Part shown: positions 48,342 through 57,649 of the stretch, one piece after another
How the letters are laid out: each line of letters opens with the position of its first letter
Numbering within the stretch: position 1 is the stretch's first letter
Assembly (NCBI RefSeq): GCF_004327985.1
Contig: NZ_SJDL01000005.1
Coordinates: 120,265-184,264 of the forward strand
Reading direction: 5' to 3'
Source of the DNA: Marinobacter halodurans
Lineage (GTDB): Bacteria > Pseudomonadota > Gammaproteobacteria > Pseudomonadales > Oleiphilaceae
Length of the DNA: 64,000 nucleotides
Notes under the pieces: generated by a model
What the model was told of the DNA's origin: nothing
Databases searched by the model: none
Seen by the model: the letters and a program-made list of their open reading frames with translations, nothing else
Position numbers and translations under genes: made by a program

Positions 48342-49094
48342 ATGACAGATCAGGCGGCGACGAAAGCGGCCCCACCAGTGACCGAGCAGGACGTCGTGGC
48401 GTACCTGAAGGCGCACCCCGACTTTTTCGTCCACCAGGACGAACTGCTGCGCAGTCTCAAGCTTCCCCATGACAGCGGACGCGCCATATCCCTGGTCGAG
48501 CGCCAGGTGCACCTGTTCCGCGAGCAGCGCGACATGCTGCGCAGCGAACTGGGCGAACTGATCGAGATCGCGCGGCACAACGACCGGCTGTTCGAGAAGA
48601 GTAAGCGTCTGCTGACCCAGGTGATCGAAGCCCGCTCGCTCAACGAGATGGCGTCGGTCATCGACGACAGCATCCGTGGCGATTTTGGCCTCGATGCCGC
48701 GTCGCTGATCCTGTTCGACGCCGCCGGCCAGGAAGCCGAGCCGGAAGGCGCCCTGATCCGGGTCACCCGGGAGGCCGCCCAGGGTCAACTCGGAGCCCTG
48801 CTGGAGGGTCAGCGTGCCGTCTGTGGCCAGTTCCGCCTGGAGCAGCGGGCGTTCCTGTTCCCGCAGCGGGATAACCCGATCGCCTCGGTCGCGCTGGTGC
48901 CGCTGCGCCACGGCGACCTGCTGGGCCTGTTCGCCATCGGCAGCCAGCAGGTGGGCTACTTCGATGAGAGCATGGGCTCGCTGTTCCTGACCTACATCAG
49001 CGACACCCTGAGCCGCCTGCTGCCGCCGCTGATGGCCCGCCACAGCCAGCAGCAGACCGTCACCGATACCGACAAGGTGGTGGGTACCCGGTAA
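48342..49094 (+). CDS. DUF484 family protein
   Basis: 250 residues. N-terminal helix region (VVAYLKAHPDFFVHQDELLRSLKLPH) followed by a coiled coil (RQVHLFREQRDMLRSELGELI) and a GAF-like domain. It is the usual partner between dapF and xerC; its role is unknown, though a link to chromosome segregation has been suggested only by position. Strong GACAGGAGG site before the ATG. Two bp separate it from xerC. Confidence 0.9.
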   Translation: MTDQAATKAAPPVTEQDVVAYLKAHPDFFVHQDELLRSLKLPHDSGRAISLVERQVHLFREQRDMLRSELGELIEIARHNDRLFEKSKRLLTQVIEARSLNEMASVIDDSIRGDFGLDAASLILFDAAGQEAEPEGALIRVTREAAQGQLGALLEGQRAVCGQFRLEQRAFLFPQRDNPIASVALVPLRHGDLLGLFAIGSQQVGYFDESMGSLFLTYISDTLSRLLPPLMARHSQQQTVTDTDKVVGTR

Positions 49095-49096
49095 AC

Positions 49097-50026
49097 ATGG
49101 CCAGTCCATTGCCAGAGACGCTCGACGAGCCGCTGTCGCGGTTTATCGAGCACCTGCGCGCCGAGCGGCGACAGTCCGTTCACACCTGCAGCAATTACCA
49201 GCGCGACATCCGGCGCCTGGCCGTTAACCTGGCGGCCTGGGGCGAGTCCCGCTGGTCCGGCCTCGATATCCACCGCCTCAGACGCCATGTGGCCGAACTC
49301 AGTCGCGAGGGACTGGGGGGGCGCAGCATTGCCCGACACCTCTCGGCCATCCGCCGGTTCTACGAGTTTCTCCTGCGCGAGCGGGAAGTCACGGATAATC
49401 CGGCCCTGGACGTGCGCGCACCGAAAGCGGGGCGCAAGCTGCCCAAGGTGGCCGATGTCGACCAGGTCAATCACCTGCTCAATGCGGAAGCGGACGATCC
49501 GCTGGAAGTCCGCGATCTGGCCATGTTCGAGCTGATCTATTCGTCCGGTCTGCGCCTGGCGGAACTGGTCGGGCTGGACCTGGACGGCCTGGACCGGCGT
49601 GCCGGCGAGGTGCGCGTGCTGGGGAAGGGGAGCAAGACCCGCATCCTGCCGGTGGGCCGACAGGCCTGGCAGGCGATCGATCGCTGGCTCGGCGTGCGCA
49701 GTGCCCTGGCGCCGGACGGCGAGCAGGCCCTGTTCCTGAGCCGGCAGGGACGCCGTCTCAGCCCCCGCAGCGTGCAGGCCCGGCTGAGCCGCTGGGGCCA
49801 GCACAAGGGCGCGGACCAGCGGCTGCATCCGCACTTGCTACGCCATTCGTTCGCCAGCCACCTGCTGGAGTCGAGCGGCGACCTGCGTGCCGTCCAGGAG
49901 CTGTTGGGCCATGCGGACATCGCAACCACGCAGGTTTATACGCACCTGGATTACCAGCATCTGTCCCGGGTTTACGACCGAAGCCATCCGCGGGCCCGCC
50001 GGAAGGGGAGCGGGTCAGCGTCCTGA
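49097..50026 (+). CDS. xerC: Tyrosine recombinase XerC
   Basis: 309 residues. With XerD it resolves chromosome dimers at dif. The N-terminal SAM-like domain includes HTCSNYQRDIRRL; the catalytic set is Arg (SSGLRLAEL), Lys (LGKGSKTRILPV), His-x-x-Arg (HLLRHSFASHLL), His (LGHADIATTQ) and Tyr (VYTHL). The location after dapF and DUF484 identifies it as XerC rather than an integrase. No dif site is seen here. Confidence 0.95.
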   Translation: MASPLPETLDEPLSRFIEHLRAERRQSVHTCSNYQRDIRRLAVNLAAWGESRWSGLDIHRLRRHVAELSREGLGGRSIARHLSAIRRFYEFLLREREVTDNPALDVRAPKAGRKLPKVADVDQVNHLLNAEADDPLEVRDLAMFELIYSSGLRLAELVGLDLDGLDRRAGEVRVLGKGSKTRILPVGRQAWQAIDRWLGVRSALAPDGEQALFLSRQGRRLSPRSVQARLSRWGQHKGADQRLHPHLLRHSFASHLLESSGDLRAVQELLGHADIATTQVYTHLDYQHLSRVYDRSHPRARRKGSGSAS

Positions 50027-50105
50027 CGGCGGGCCGATCCCCCGCCGGGTAGATGACCGGATGAGCCGGGTCTACGCTATACAGACGTGAATCGACTGAA
50101 TGACG

Positions 50106-50153
50106 GGCTCCGAAGGGACGCCTGAACCGGCTGACGGGCCGGTTCGCGGAGCC
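50106..50153 (+). other. Structured leader upstream of the diguanylate cyclase
   Basis: GGCTCC (50106-50111) pairs with GGAGCC (50148-50153); inside, GAACCGGC pairs with GCCGGTTC (50124-50145). A further hairpin, ACGGCA/TGCCGT, lies at 50161-50179 just before the start codon at 50198. This is a compact, nested RNA fold in the gap after xerC. I cannot assign it to a known riboswitch class. Confidence 0.45.
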
Positions 50154-50197
50154 ATTAACGACGGCATCTTTCCTGCCGTGATTGCAAGGCTGTCATC

Positions 50198-51778
50198 ATG
50201 ACCACAAAAGAGGCCGGCCAAAAGGACTGGCAAGAAGAGCGTTACACCCTGCAGCGTCTGCTGGTGCGTACCAGCCTGTTTGCTTCGGGGCAGGACGACG
50301 CCATCGACAAACTGCTGGGTGACCTGCGCAATGTGCTGCGCCACGAAACCTGCGACCTGGGGACGCTGCGGCAGGTCCAGGCGCGCCTGGATCAGGCCCT
50401 GGAACGGCTCGATGAGAAGCGATCCCGCTCGGAACGGGACCTGCACCAGGCGCTAGAGCGTCTCCTGGAACAGGTCGAGGAGGACGAAGGACCATCCCGC
50501 AAGCAGTTCCGCTCCCTGGAAAAACGCATTGCCGACCTGGGGCCGGACAACGCGGCCACCGCCTCCTGGCTGGCTGAACTCGCCGGCCTGCTGGAGGCCC
50601 ATCGCGATACCCTGGATCAGCCCGAGGACCGGGGCTGGCGTCGCTTCTTTTCCCGTCAGCAGCGGGAGAAACCGGCCGGGCCGGACGTCAATCCCAGTCC
50701 GGCCGGGACAACGAACGATTCGGACGATGATTCGCGCGTAAGAATCGCCCGCAGGGTTGGCGAGTTGCTGGAGCACGTCCTGAACCAGGTTACCCTGGAA
50801 CCTACGGCCCACGCCCGCGCCCAGCATCTGAAACAGTTGCTGGATCAGAGCATGGCGTGGCCGGAGCTGCGCGATGCCCTCAACGAGATTGTTGATCTGG
50901 TGATCGACGCCGTCAGCCGCAGCCGCAACGAATTCGAGGCCTTCCTGCGCCGCCTGGACGATCGCCTGGCGGCGCTCAGGGCGAATTGCCAGGTCCAGGC
51001 GGAGGCGCGGCAGGATCAGCGCGATGCCTCCGAGCGCCTCAACCAGGCGGTGAACAGCCGGCTGGAGAGCATGGGGCAGGCGGTGGAAACGGCGGCCACC
51101 CTGGATGATCTCAAGGCGTCGGTGACCCAGAGTATCCAGTTCCTGTCCGCCTCGTTCAGGACCTACCGGGAAGACGAATGCCGCCGGGAAACGATCCTTG
51201 AAAATGAACTGGCAACCATGCAGGAAAGACTGGCCGGCATGGAAGCCTATTCCGAACAGGTCCAGGAACAGTTGCGTGCGGAACGTTCCCATGCGTTGAC
51301 CGACATGCTCACCCAACTGCCCAACCGGGAGGCCTGGCAGCAGCGGCTTCAGCTCGAGTTCGACCGCTGGCTTCGGTACCAGCACCCGGCATCCCTGGCG
51401 ATCCTCGATATCGATCATTTCAAGGCGGTTAACGACTCCTTCGGCCACAAGGCCGGGGACCGCGTGATCCAACTGGTGGCCAAGGTGCTGTGCGACCGGG
51501 TGCGTGCGACGGATTTCGTGGCCCGGTATGGCGGGGAGGAGTTTGTCCTGCTGTTGCCGGAAACGGGTGTGGATCAGGCGCGTATCGTGATCGACGACTT
51601 GCGCGAACACATCGCCGACCTGCCGTTCCACTTCCAGGACAAGCCGGTCAGCATTACCATTTCCGCCGGCCTGGTGGCATTCGATCGGGCCGAGACCGCT
51701 GAAGCGCTGTTCGACCTGGCCGACAAGGCCCTGTACCAGGCCAAGGACGCCGGGCGTAACCGGGTGATCCTGGCCTGA
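50198..51778 (+). CDS. Cytoplasmic diguanylate cyclase
   Basis: 526 residues. No membrane segment. Residues 1-330 are helical and coiled-coil rich, in two repeats of similar type (DAIDKLLGDLRNVLRHETCD; VGELLEHVLNQVTLEPTAHA) joined by an acidic linker (TTNDSDDDS). The GGDEF domain (about 365-526) has an intact active site RYGGEEF and inhibitory RATD five residues before it. It makes c-di-GMP. The start codon follows a weak AAGG site and a structured leader, hinting at translational control. Confidence 0.88.
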   Translation: MTTKEAGQKDWQEERYTLQRLLVRTSLFASGQDDAIDKLLGDLRNVLRHETCDLGTLRQVQARLDQALERLDEKRSRSERDLHQALERLLEQVEEDEGPSRKQFRSLEKRIADLGPDNAATASWLAELAGLLEAHRDTLDQPEDRGWRRFFSRQQREKPAGPDVNPSPAGTTNDSDDDSRVRIARRVGELLEHVLNQVTLEPTAHARAQHLKQLLDQSMAWPELRDALNEIVDLVIDAVSRSRNEFEAFLRRLDDRLAALRANCQVQAEARQDQRDASERLNQAVNSRLESMGQAVETAATLDDLKASVTQSIQFLSASFRTYREDECRRETILENELATMQERLAGMEAYSEQVQEQLRAERSHALTDMLTQLPNREAWQQRLQLEFDRWLRYQHPASLAILDIDHFKAVNDSFGHKAGDRVIQLVAKVLCDRVRATDFVARYGGEEFVLLLPETGVDQARIVIDDLREHIADLPFHFQDKPVSITISAGLVAFDRAETAEALFDLADKALYQAKDAGRNRVILA

Positions 51779-51793
51779 CGCGCAGCAGGGCTG

Positions 51794-52027
51794 TCAGTGA
51801 CGCAACAGGGCATCCAGCTCATCGATCACTTCGGCCCAGTCCGAATCGTCGTCGATGCCCTGGTGCAGGAAGGCCGCCTGCGCCGGCGACCAGAAGGAGG
51901 CATCGGCCAGCGCCGTTTCCTGGGGCAGGGGCGCGTGCCGGGCAATAAAGGACTCGATACTGCCCGGATCGGCCGGCAGGCCCAGTTGCTCGAACAGCGT
52001 TTCCAGAGTGTGCTGACTCGTGTCCAT
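51794..52027 (-). CDS. DUF2789 family protein
   Basis: 77 residues. Small acidic cytoplasmic protein. The block TLETLFEQLGLPADPGSIES, then ALADASFWSPAQAAFLHQGI, is typical of DUF2789, found in Pseudomonas and relatives, function unknown. The ATG at 52027 is the family start; in-frame upstream residues are not conserved in style. It converges on the cyclase and diverges from the hybrid kinase. Confidence 0.8.
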   Translation of the reverse strand: MDTSQHTLETLFEQLGLPADPGSIESFIARHAPLPQETALADASFWSPAQAAFLHQGIDDDSDWAEVIDELDALLRH

Positions 52028-52137
52028 GATGCTAAAGTCCTCTGCGTCGGTGGCCGTCGTGCCCACGTTGGCGTGTTGGGGAGTCGATCACCGCTCCCGA
52101 AGTAAATCTAGTCAAAATACCCGAGGATATCCAAGTG

Positions 52138-55100
52138 ATGCGCACCCTGGCGCCCGCCCTCCTGATTGTCGTTGGCCTGTTGCTGGGAGTGGTTGCCCAG
52201 GCGGATCCGCGCATGGATTCACCTCAGCCGGTGCTCGGGGCGGAGGACCTGGCCTGGCTGGGTAAGCAGGATACGCTGCGTATCGGCATTGCCGGCCAGC
52301 GCAAACCGCTGGCGTACCTCGCCACCGACGGCGATATGGTGGGCACCTATCCGGCCTTTGCCCGACTGGTGGGGGACAAGCTGGGGGTCAATGTCGAGCT
52401 GGTGCCGGGGGCCGCCATGACCCTGGAGTCCCGCCTGCGTGACGGCGAACTGGATGCGCTGCTCACCACCGTGCAGCCCGCGGTGAGTACGCCGGACCTG
52501 CGCTTTACCGAAAGCTTCATGACCCTCAACTACGGGCTGTTCGCCAACGCGCAGGACGCGTCCGTCCAGCGCCTGTCCGACCTGGAGCACAAGCGGGTCG
52601 CCCTGATTGCCGGCGACAGCCACCAGTATACGCTGTTGGATTCGGTGCAGTCGTTCCGGCCGATTCCGGTGCGCTCGGTCAGCGAAGCGGTAAACAGCAT
52701 CCTCAACGATCGCGCCGATGCGTTTTTTGCACCCATGCCGGTAATCTCCGACTACCTGCGCGCCGGTCTGATCGATCAGATTTCCCTGGTCACCGTCCTC
52801 AACAGTCAGCCCGCGGAGGTGGCGTTTGCGGTGACGGCCGATAACGCGCGCCTGCAGCGGGTGCTCGACGCCGGCGTGGAGGCCATCACCGGCAGTGAAA
52901 GCCGGACCATCCAGGGCAAGTGGATGTCCTTCGAGCTGCCCGGCGTGGACAACGACAACGAAGTGACCATCACCCCGGACGAACGGGCCTGGCTCAAGCG
53001 GCATCCGGACCTGCGGGTGGCCTTCCGCAAGGACTGGCCGCCGTTCGAGTTTACCGAGGATGATCGGGCGACCGGACTGGTACCGGACCTGGTGGGCAAG
53101 CTCGGCGACAGCCTCGACACCCGCTTTGCGACCCGCCAGATCAAGGACTGGTCCAAGGCCGAAGCCATGCTGGAGAATGGCGAGATCGACATCCTGCCGG
53201 CCCTGCCGCGCACGCCACGGCGCGAGAAGCTGTTCCTGTTCACCCGCGCCTACCTGAGCCTGCCGATCGCGATGGTGATCCGGGACGATGGCCGCTTCAT
53301 CGGCGACCTGCGTGAATTGCGCGACGAACGGGTGGGCGTGGTGCGCCAGCAGGCCAGCCACGAGTATCTGCTGATCAATCACCCGGAACTGAACCTGTAT
53401 CCGGTGGACAACCTGGAAGAAGGGTTGCTGGCCCTGTCCAACGGTGACCTGGATGTGATGATCACCCACATTCCCGGCGTCAGCTACACCGTCGCCCACC
53501 TGGGGCTGTCCAACCTGCGCATCACCAGTATTACGCCCTACCAATACGAACTGCGGCTGGCGGTCCGGCGGGACGATCCCGAACTGCTGCGGATCCTCAA
53601 CAAGGGGCTCGGCGCCATCGAGAAGGATGAGTACGACCGCATCTACAACCGCTGGATCCACCTGGATATCGAACAGGACATCGATTACACCGTCGTGCGC
53701 CGGGTGGTCCTGATCGCCGTGGTGGTGGTGCTGATCTTCCTCTACTGGAACCGCAAGCTGTCGCGGGAGGTGGACGAACGGATCCGCTCGGAGGACGCCC
53801 TGCGCCGCAGTGAGGATGAACTGCGGGCGGCCAAGCTGGAGGCGGAAAAGCTGGCCCGGGAAGCGGAATCGGCGAACCGGGCCAAGAGCGAGTTCCTGGC
53901 GAACATGTCCCACGAGATCCGCACCCCCATGAACGCGGTGATGGGCTACAGCGAACTGCTCGAAGGCAGCGTCACCGACGCGCGCCAGCGTGGATATATC
54001 GAGTCGATCAAGGCCGGCAGTCGTAGCCTGCTGACGCTGATCAACGACATCCTCGACCTGTCACGGATTGAGGCGGGCAAGATGCGCCTGGAATTTGGCG
54101 CCCTGGACCTGAAGCGGTTGCTGGAGGACGTGCGCCGGATTTTCGAGATGCGGGCCAAGGCCCGCGGCCTAACCCTGACGGTGTCCCTGTCGGAGGACAT
54201 GCCCCGGGCGATGGTGCTGGACGAGACCCGTCTGCGCCAGGTGCTGTTCAACCTGGTGGGCAACGCCATCAAGTTCACCCATGAGGGGGAAATCACCCTC
54301 ACCGCCCACACCGAGCGCTGCCATACCGACGATGCCAGCGAAGAGTGCCAACTGGTGATCGAGGTGCGCGATACCGGTATCGGGATTCCGGAAGACCAGC
54401 AGGCGCGAATCTTCGACGCCTTCGAACAGCAGGAGGGCCAGAGCAACCGCCAGTACGGTGGCACCGGCCTGGGCCTGGCGATCAGCCGCAAGCTGGTGCG
54501 CATGATGGGTGGCGAGCTGAGCGTTCACAGCGTCCCGGAGCAGGGCTCCTGTTTCCGCGTCGTGCTGCACGACGTGGAAACCTCCACAACCGGCCCTGAC
54601 GCCCAGTCCGAGGGCAGTCCCGGCTTCGTTTTCAAGGGTGGCGTGGTGCTGGTGGTCGACGACAACCGCATCAACCGGCAACTGGTCCGGGACATGCTGG
54701 AGCCGGCCGGCCTCAAGGTGATCGAGGCCGAGGACGGCGGGCAGGCCCTGAGCGTGGCCCGTGAATGCCAACCGGGGGCGGTGCTGATGGATATCCGCAT
54801 GCCGGTGATGGATGGCTTTACCTGCCGGCGCACCATGCATGACGACGAGGCGCTGGCACACATCCCGGTGATTGCCCTGACCGCCTCCGTCATGCCCGGC
54901 GATGCCAGCCGCATCGAGGATGCCGGCTTCGACGGCTTCCTGCAGAAACCGGTCAGCCGTCACGTGTTGATGCAGGAACTGGCCCGTTTCCTCGACCATG
55001 ATTTCGAGGCGGTCGAGGGCGATGCGGAAGCGGGCGGCGACGCCGAGGAAGTTGTGTTGCGCCCGGTCACCAACCGCTACCAGCGCCGCCGCCTGGCCCG

Positions 55101-55338
55101 GGACCTGCAAGCGCAGTTCGCCTCGGACTGGGAAGGCATGCGCGGCAGCGGCGATCCGGAGCAACTGGCAAACTTCGCCCAGCAGGTGATCGACTGGGGC
55201 AAGCGCTATGGTGCGCTGGACGTGGTGGAATACGGGCGTGATCTGCTGGCGGATGTGGATGCGTTCGACCTGGACAGCGTCCACGACCGGCTGGAAGCCT
55301 TCCCGGACCTGCTGGCGGATGACCCGCAGACATCCTGA
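52138..55338 (+). CDS. BvgS-like hybrid histidine kinase
   Basis: 1066 residues from the ATG at 52138 (a GTG one codon earlier is also possible). Signal peptide, then two periplasmic substrate-binding domains of the SBP_bac_3/Venus-flytrap type (about 47-260 and 290-515), a membrane helix (about 525-545), a coiled coil, a kinase domain with phospho-His in [18 protein letters not shown] and ATPase boxes [27 protein letters not shown], and a receiver with VVDDNRINR, phospho-Asp in [11 protein letters not shown] and LQKPVSR. The last 100 residues look like an HPt helix bundle but lack a phospho-His motif. No response regulator gene adjoins it. Confidence 0.9.
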   Translation: MRTLAPALLIVVGLLLGVVAQADPRMDSPQPVLGAEDLAWLGKQDTLRIGIAGQRKPLAYLATDGDMVGTYPAFARLVGDKLGVNVELVPGAAMTLESRLRDGELDALLTTVQPAVSTPDLRFTESFMTLNYGLFANAQDASVQRLSDLEHKRVALIAGDSHQYTLLDSVQSFRPIPVRSVSEAVNSILNDRADAFFAPMPVISDYLRAGLIDQISLVTVLNSQPAEVAFAVTADNARLQRVLDAGVEAITGSESRTIQGKWMSFELPGVDNDNEVTITPDERAWLKRHPDLRVAFRKDWPPFEFTEDDRATGLVPDLVGKLGDSLDTRFATRQIKDWSKAEAMLENGEIDILPALPRTPRREKLFLFTRAYLSLPIAMVIRDDGRFIGDLRELRDERVGVVRQQASHEYLLINHPELNLYPVDNLEEGLLALSNGDLDVMITHIPGVSYTVAHLGLSNLRITSITPYQYELRLAVRRDDPELLRILNKGLGAIEKDEYDRIYNRWIHLDIEQDIDYTVVRRVVLIAVVVVLIFLYWNRKLSREVDERIRSEDALRRSEDELRAAKLEAEKLAREAESANRAKSEFLANMSHEIRTPMNAVMGYSELLEGSVTDARQRGYIESIKAGSRSLLTLINDILDLSRIEAGKMRLEFGALDLKRLLEDVRRIFEMRAKARGLTLTVSLSEDMPRAMVLDETRLRQVLFNLVGNAIKFTHEGEITLTAHTERCHTDDASEECQLVIEVRDTGIGIPEDQQARIFDAFEQQEGQSNRQYGGTGLGLAISRKLVRMMGGELSVHSVPEQGSCFRVVLHDVETSTTGPDAQSEGSPGFVFKGGVVLVVDDNRINRQLVRDMLEPAGLKVIEAEDGGQALSVARECQPGAVLMDIRMPVMDGFTCRRTMHDDEALAHIPVIALTASVMPGDASRIEDAGFDGFLQKPVSRHVLMQELARFLDHDFEAVEGDAEAGGDAEEVVLRPVTNRYQRRRLARDLQAQFASDWEGMRGSGDPEQLANFAQQVIDWGKRYGALDVVEYGRDLLADVDAFDLDSVHDRLEAFPDLLADDPQTS

Positions 55339-55377
55339 GTGGACGGCCCGTTCCGGAAGGGAAAACGGGGACGGGCG

Positions 55378-55770
55378 TCAGAGGCAGTCGTACTGGGAGC
55401 GGCGATCGAACGCCACGGACACCATGTCGTAGCCCTGGTGGGTCAGGCGCTGCATCAGGTCGCGGTCGCGGATCATGGCCATGCAGATGGCGTGGATGCT
55501 CGCCTGCAGGCTGCTGTCCGGCGGTTGCTGCTGGAAGCGGAAGTCGACGATCAGGTACTTCCTGGCGTAGTTGGCGCTGTCGGGGATGTCGTCCCGGCTG
55601 ACGCTGGTGGCACCGATGTAGGTGGGACCGTCGGTCTGGAACAGGCCGCTCATCAGCAGGTCGATGTTTTCGGCGCGCGCCGATGCATTCAGGGCCATCG
55701 CCGCCAGAAACCCGGTCCCTGCCAGTAGCCGTGAAAAGGCTGTCTTACGGATGTTTGCGCGCATCACCAT
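55378..55770 (-). CDS. Secreted protein, function unknown
   Basis: 130 residues from the ATG at 55770 (GTG at 55773 and ATG at 55764 are near alternatives). A signal peptide ends at SARAEN. The mature part is about 100 residues with two Cys (AICMAM and the C-terminal QYDCL), which could form one disulfide. No family recognised. It converges on the hybrid kinase and stands alone. Confidence 0.65.
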   Translation of the reverse strand: MVMRANIRKTAFSRLLAGTGFLAAMALNASARAENIDLLMSGLFQTDGPTYIGATSVSRDDIPDSANYARKYLIVDFRFQQQPPDSSLQASIHAICMAMIRDRDLMQRLTHQGYDMVSVAFDRRSQYDCL

Positions 55771-55905
55771 CACTGATCCCTGCCTTTAATGTAACGGAAT
55801 GTTAAGCGATGTTACGGTTCATTATGGCAAACGGAGGCCGGTTTGCTTAGTGCTGCCGTGTTCTTTTTTCAATTGTTTGCAATGGCAACCTTATGCCCGG
55901 GGCCA

Positions 55906-56673
55906 TCACGACATGCGCCGCTGCCACGCCAGCCAGCCGGCCGACCAGACGGTGGCCAGCGCCAGGGCGCACAATGTGCCGGCGATGATCCCCAGGTGTG
56001 GATACAGCAGCGCAACCGCCACGGTGTGGGTGATCAGTGAGCCCATGCCGGCCGGATAGTGCTTGACCAGCGTTTGGGCCGGTGCCGGGCCATGTTGCCA
56101 GAAGACGATGGCCAGCAGCGGGAAGAAGGTGATGGGAAAGGCCGCCAGGACGCCGCTCAATGTGGTGCTGCCCCAGTAGGCGGCCGAGGTGACGCCCACC
56201 ACGATCAGTCCGGAAACGATCCCCCGCAGGATATGCACGCCCCAGCCCGGCGGCTGGCGCAGGGTGATCGCGGTATCGGCCAGGTGACGCATGAGCCGGT
56301 GGGCGACGATGGTGGAAGCGACACTGACCGGCAGCGCCAGCCACAGGGACAGGTCGAGCAATGACAGCGGCAGGGCCACGGCCAGGAACGCCAGCAGCGA
56401 CAGCGCGAGGGTTTTCAGGCGCTGTGGACTGGCGCTGGCCGCGAATGCCAGGGCCAGTGCCTGGGCGCCGATGAAGCCGAGCAGCGTACCGCGTGCGGCA
56501 TCGGCGGCGTAGTCCGGTCCCTGCTCAAATCCGAGAAAGAACAGGGCCACCCCGGTGCCCAGGGGAAAGCCGGCCAGAACGCCGGCGACCCGGGTACTGA
56601 CCCGTTCGGCCAGCCAGGCCAGGGCCAGCACGGTAACCAGGGTGACGACGATCTTGATCAGCAGCAACAGCAT
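55906..56673 (-). CDS. Membrane protein with internal duplication
   Basis: 255 residues, about eight membrane helices. The two halves carry matching motifs: GVLAGFPLG at 31-39 and GVLAAFPIT at 174-182, each followed by a hydrophobic helix and a charged turn (FEQGPDYAADA; WQHGPAPAQTL). This suggests an inverted or direct two-repeat transporter-like protein, possibly related to GlpM-type proteins. Start at 56673 chosen because the upstream frame is non-hydrophobic. Function unknown. Confidence 0.7.
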   Translation of the reverse strand: MLLLLIKIVVTLVTVLALAWLAERVSTRVAGVLAGFPLGTGVALFFLGFEQGPDYAADAARGTLLGFIGAQALALAFAASASPQRLKTLALSLLAFLAVALPLSLLDLSLWLALPVSVASTIVAHRLMRHLADTAITLRQPPGWGVHILRGIVSGLIVVGVTSAAYWGSTTLSGVLAAFPITFFPLLAIVFWQHGPAPAQTLVKHYPAGMGSLITHTVAVALLYPHLGIIAGTLCALALATVWSAGWLAWQRRMS

Positions 56674-56868
56674 GGATGGTCCGGTCTCCGGGAGTCGAGG
56701 TGCGCCCCAAAATGAGGCACATGCTACGCCAAAGCGACAGGAAGGGGAATGACAGGCCGGATCGCGGCCGTCTGCCGCTTTGGCGGTCTCCCTGGATGCG
56801 CTAGGATGGAAGACATCGCCGGGCAGGCTTGGGGGCCGCTGGCAATGGATTTCCGTGGAGGAGCAGTC

Positions 56869-57504
56869 ATGTATCAGTTGGTATTTCAGGGCGAGTGCAC
56901 GCCCGGCACGGACGAACAGTCGGCCCGCGCCAACGCCCGGGCCCTGTTCAAGGCCTCGGTCGATCAGGTAGAACGCATGTTCAGCGGCAAGCGGGTGGTC
57001 ATTCGCAACAAGCTGGAGCAGGAGCAGGCTGAGAAATACGTGGCGGTCCTGCGCAAGCACGGCATGGTGGCCTACGCCGAGCCCATGACGCCGCCCGCCG
57101 GCGAGACCGGACCCGCACCGCGGCCCGCGACACCGGCATCCACGCCGCCGCCCGCTGCAACCCGGCCGGAACCGGAAGCCAAGCCGGAGCCTGAGCCGCA
57201 ACCCGCGCAGGCACCATCGGCTGCGGCGACGGGCGATGGCGTCAAAGTGGAGCCTGGCGACCGGCCGAATGTTGCAGGCGAAAAGGTGGACAGCATCCTC
57301 GCGGGCTCATCGCTGCAGGTGGCCCCGGCCCATGACCGGTTGAGTGAAGAGCGCAGGGTGGAGGCGCCCCTGTTCGAGCACCTGGATGACTGGACCATCG
57401 CCCCGGCCGGTACCACCCTGGTGGAGGAACGGGAAGAGGTGCCGCCCGCGGTGCCCGACATTTCCCATTTGTCACTGGCCGATGACCGGAAGGATCGCCA
57501 ATAA
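56869..57504 (+). CDS. Two-part protein with Pro/Ala-rich linker, function unknown
   Basis: 211 residues. The N-terminal 73 residues form a compact domain (LVFQGECTPGTDEQSARANA, LFKASVDQVERMFSGKRVVI, KYVAVLRKHGMVAYAEP) of a kind I have seen as an N-terminal module in several membrane proteins of pseudomonads. Residues 74-125 are a Pro/Ala/Glu linker. The rest is acidic and unassigned (VPPAVPDISHLSLADD). The ATG at 56869 is preceded by GTGGAGGAG. Divergent from the membrane protein gene. Confidence 0.65.
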   Translation: MYQLVFQGECTPGTDEQSARANARALFKASVDQVERMFSGKRVVIRNKLEQEQAEKYVAVLRKHGMVAYAEPMTPPAGETGPAPRPATPASTPPPAATRPEPEAKPEPEPQPAQAPSAAATGDGVKVEPGDRPNVAGEKVDSILAGSSLQVAPAHDRLSEERRVEAPLFEHLDDWTIAPAGTTLVEEREEVPPAVPDISHLSLADDRKDRQ

Positions 57505-57649
57505 TACACGCCGCTTCTGCTTCGGCGCCGTGCCGGTTCAACGCCCGGACCGACGCCGGCCGCCCCTGAGCCACCATGGGAGTCACCGGTTTCCCGGCAG
57601 GGCGCAACTGACCTGAACCATTGTTCGAGCCAGGGTAGGGAGTCCCCGC

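Noticed and set aside
50106..50179. Known c-di-GMP (GEMM) riboswitch before the diguanylate cyclase
   Set aside because: The hairpins do not show the conserved GEMM core or tetraloop arrangement; only a generic structured leader is claimed.
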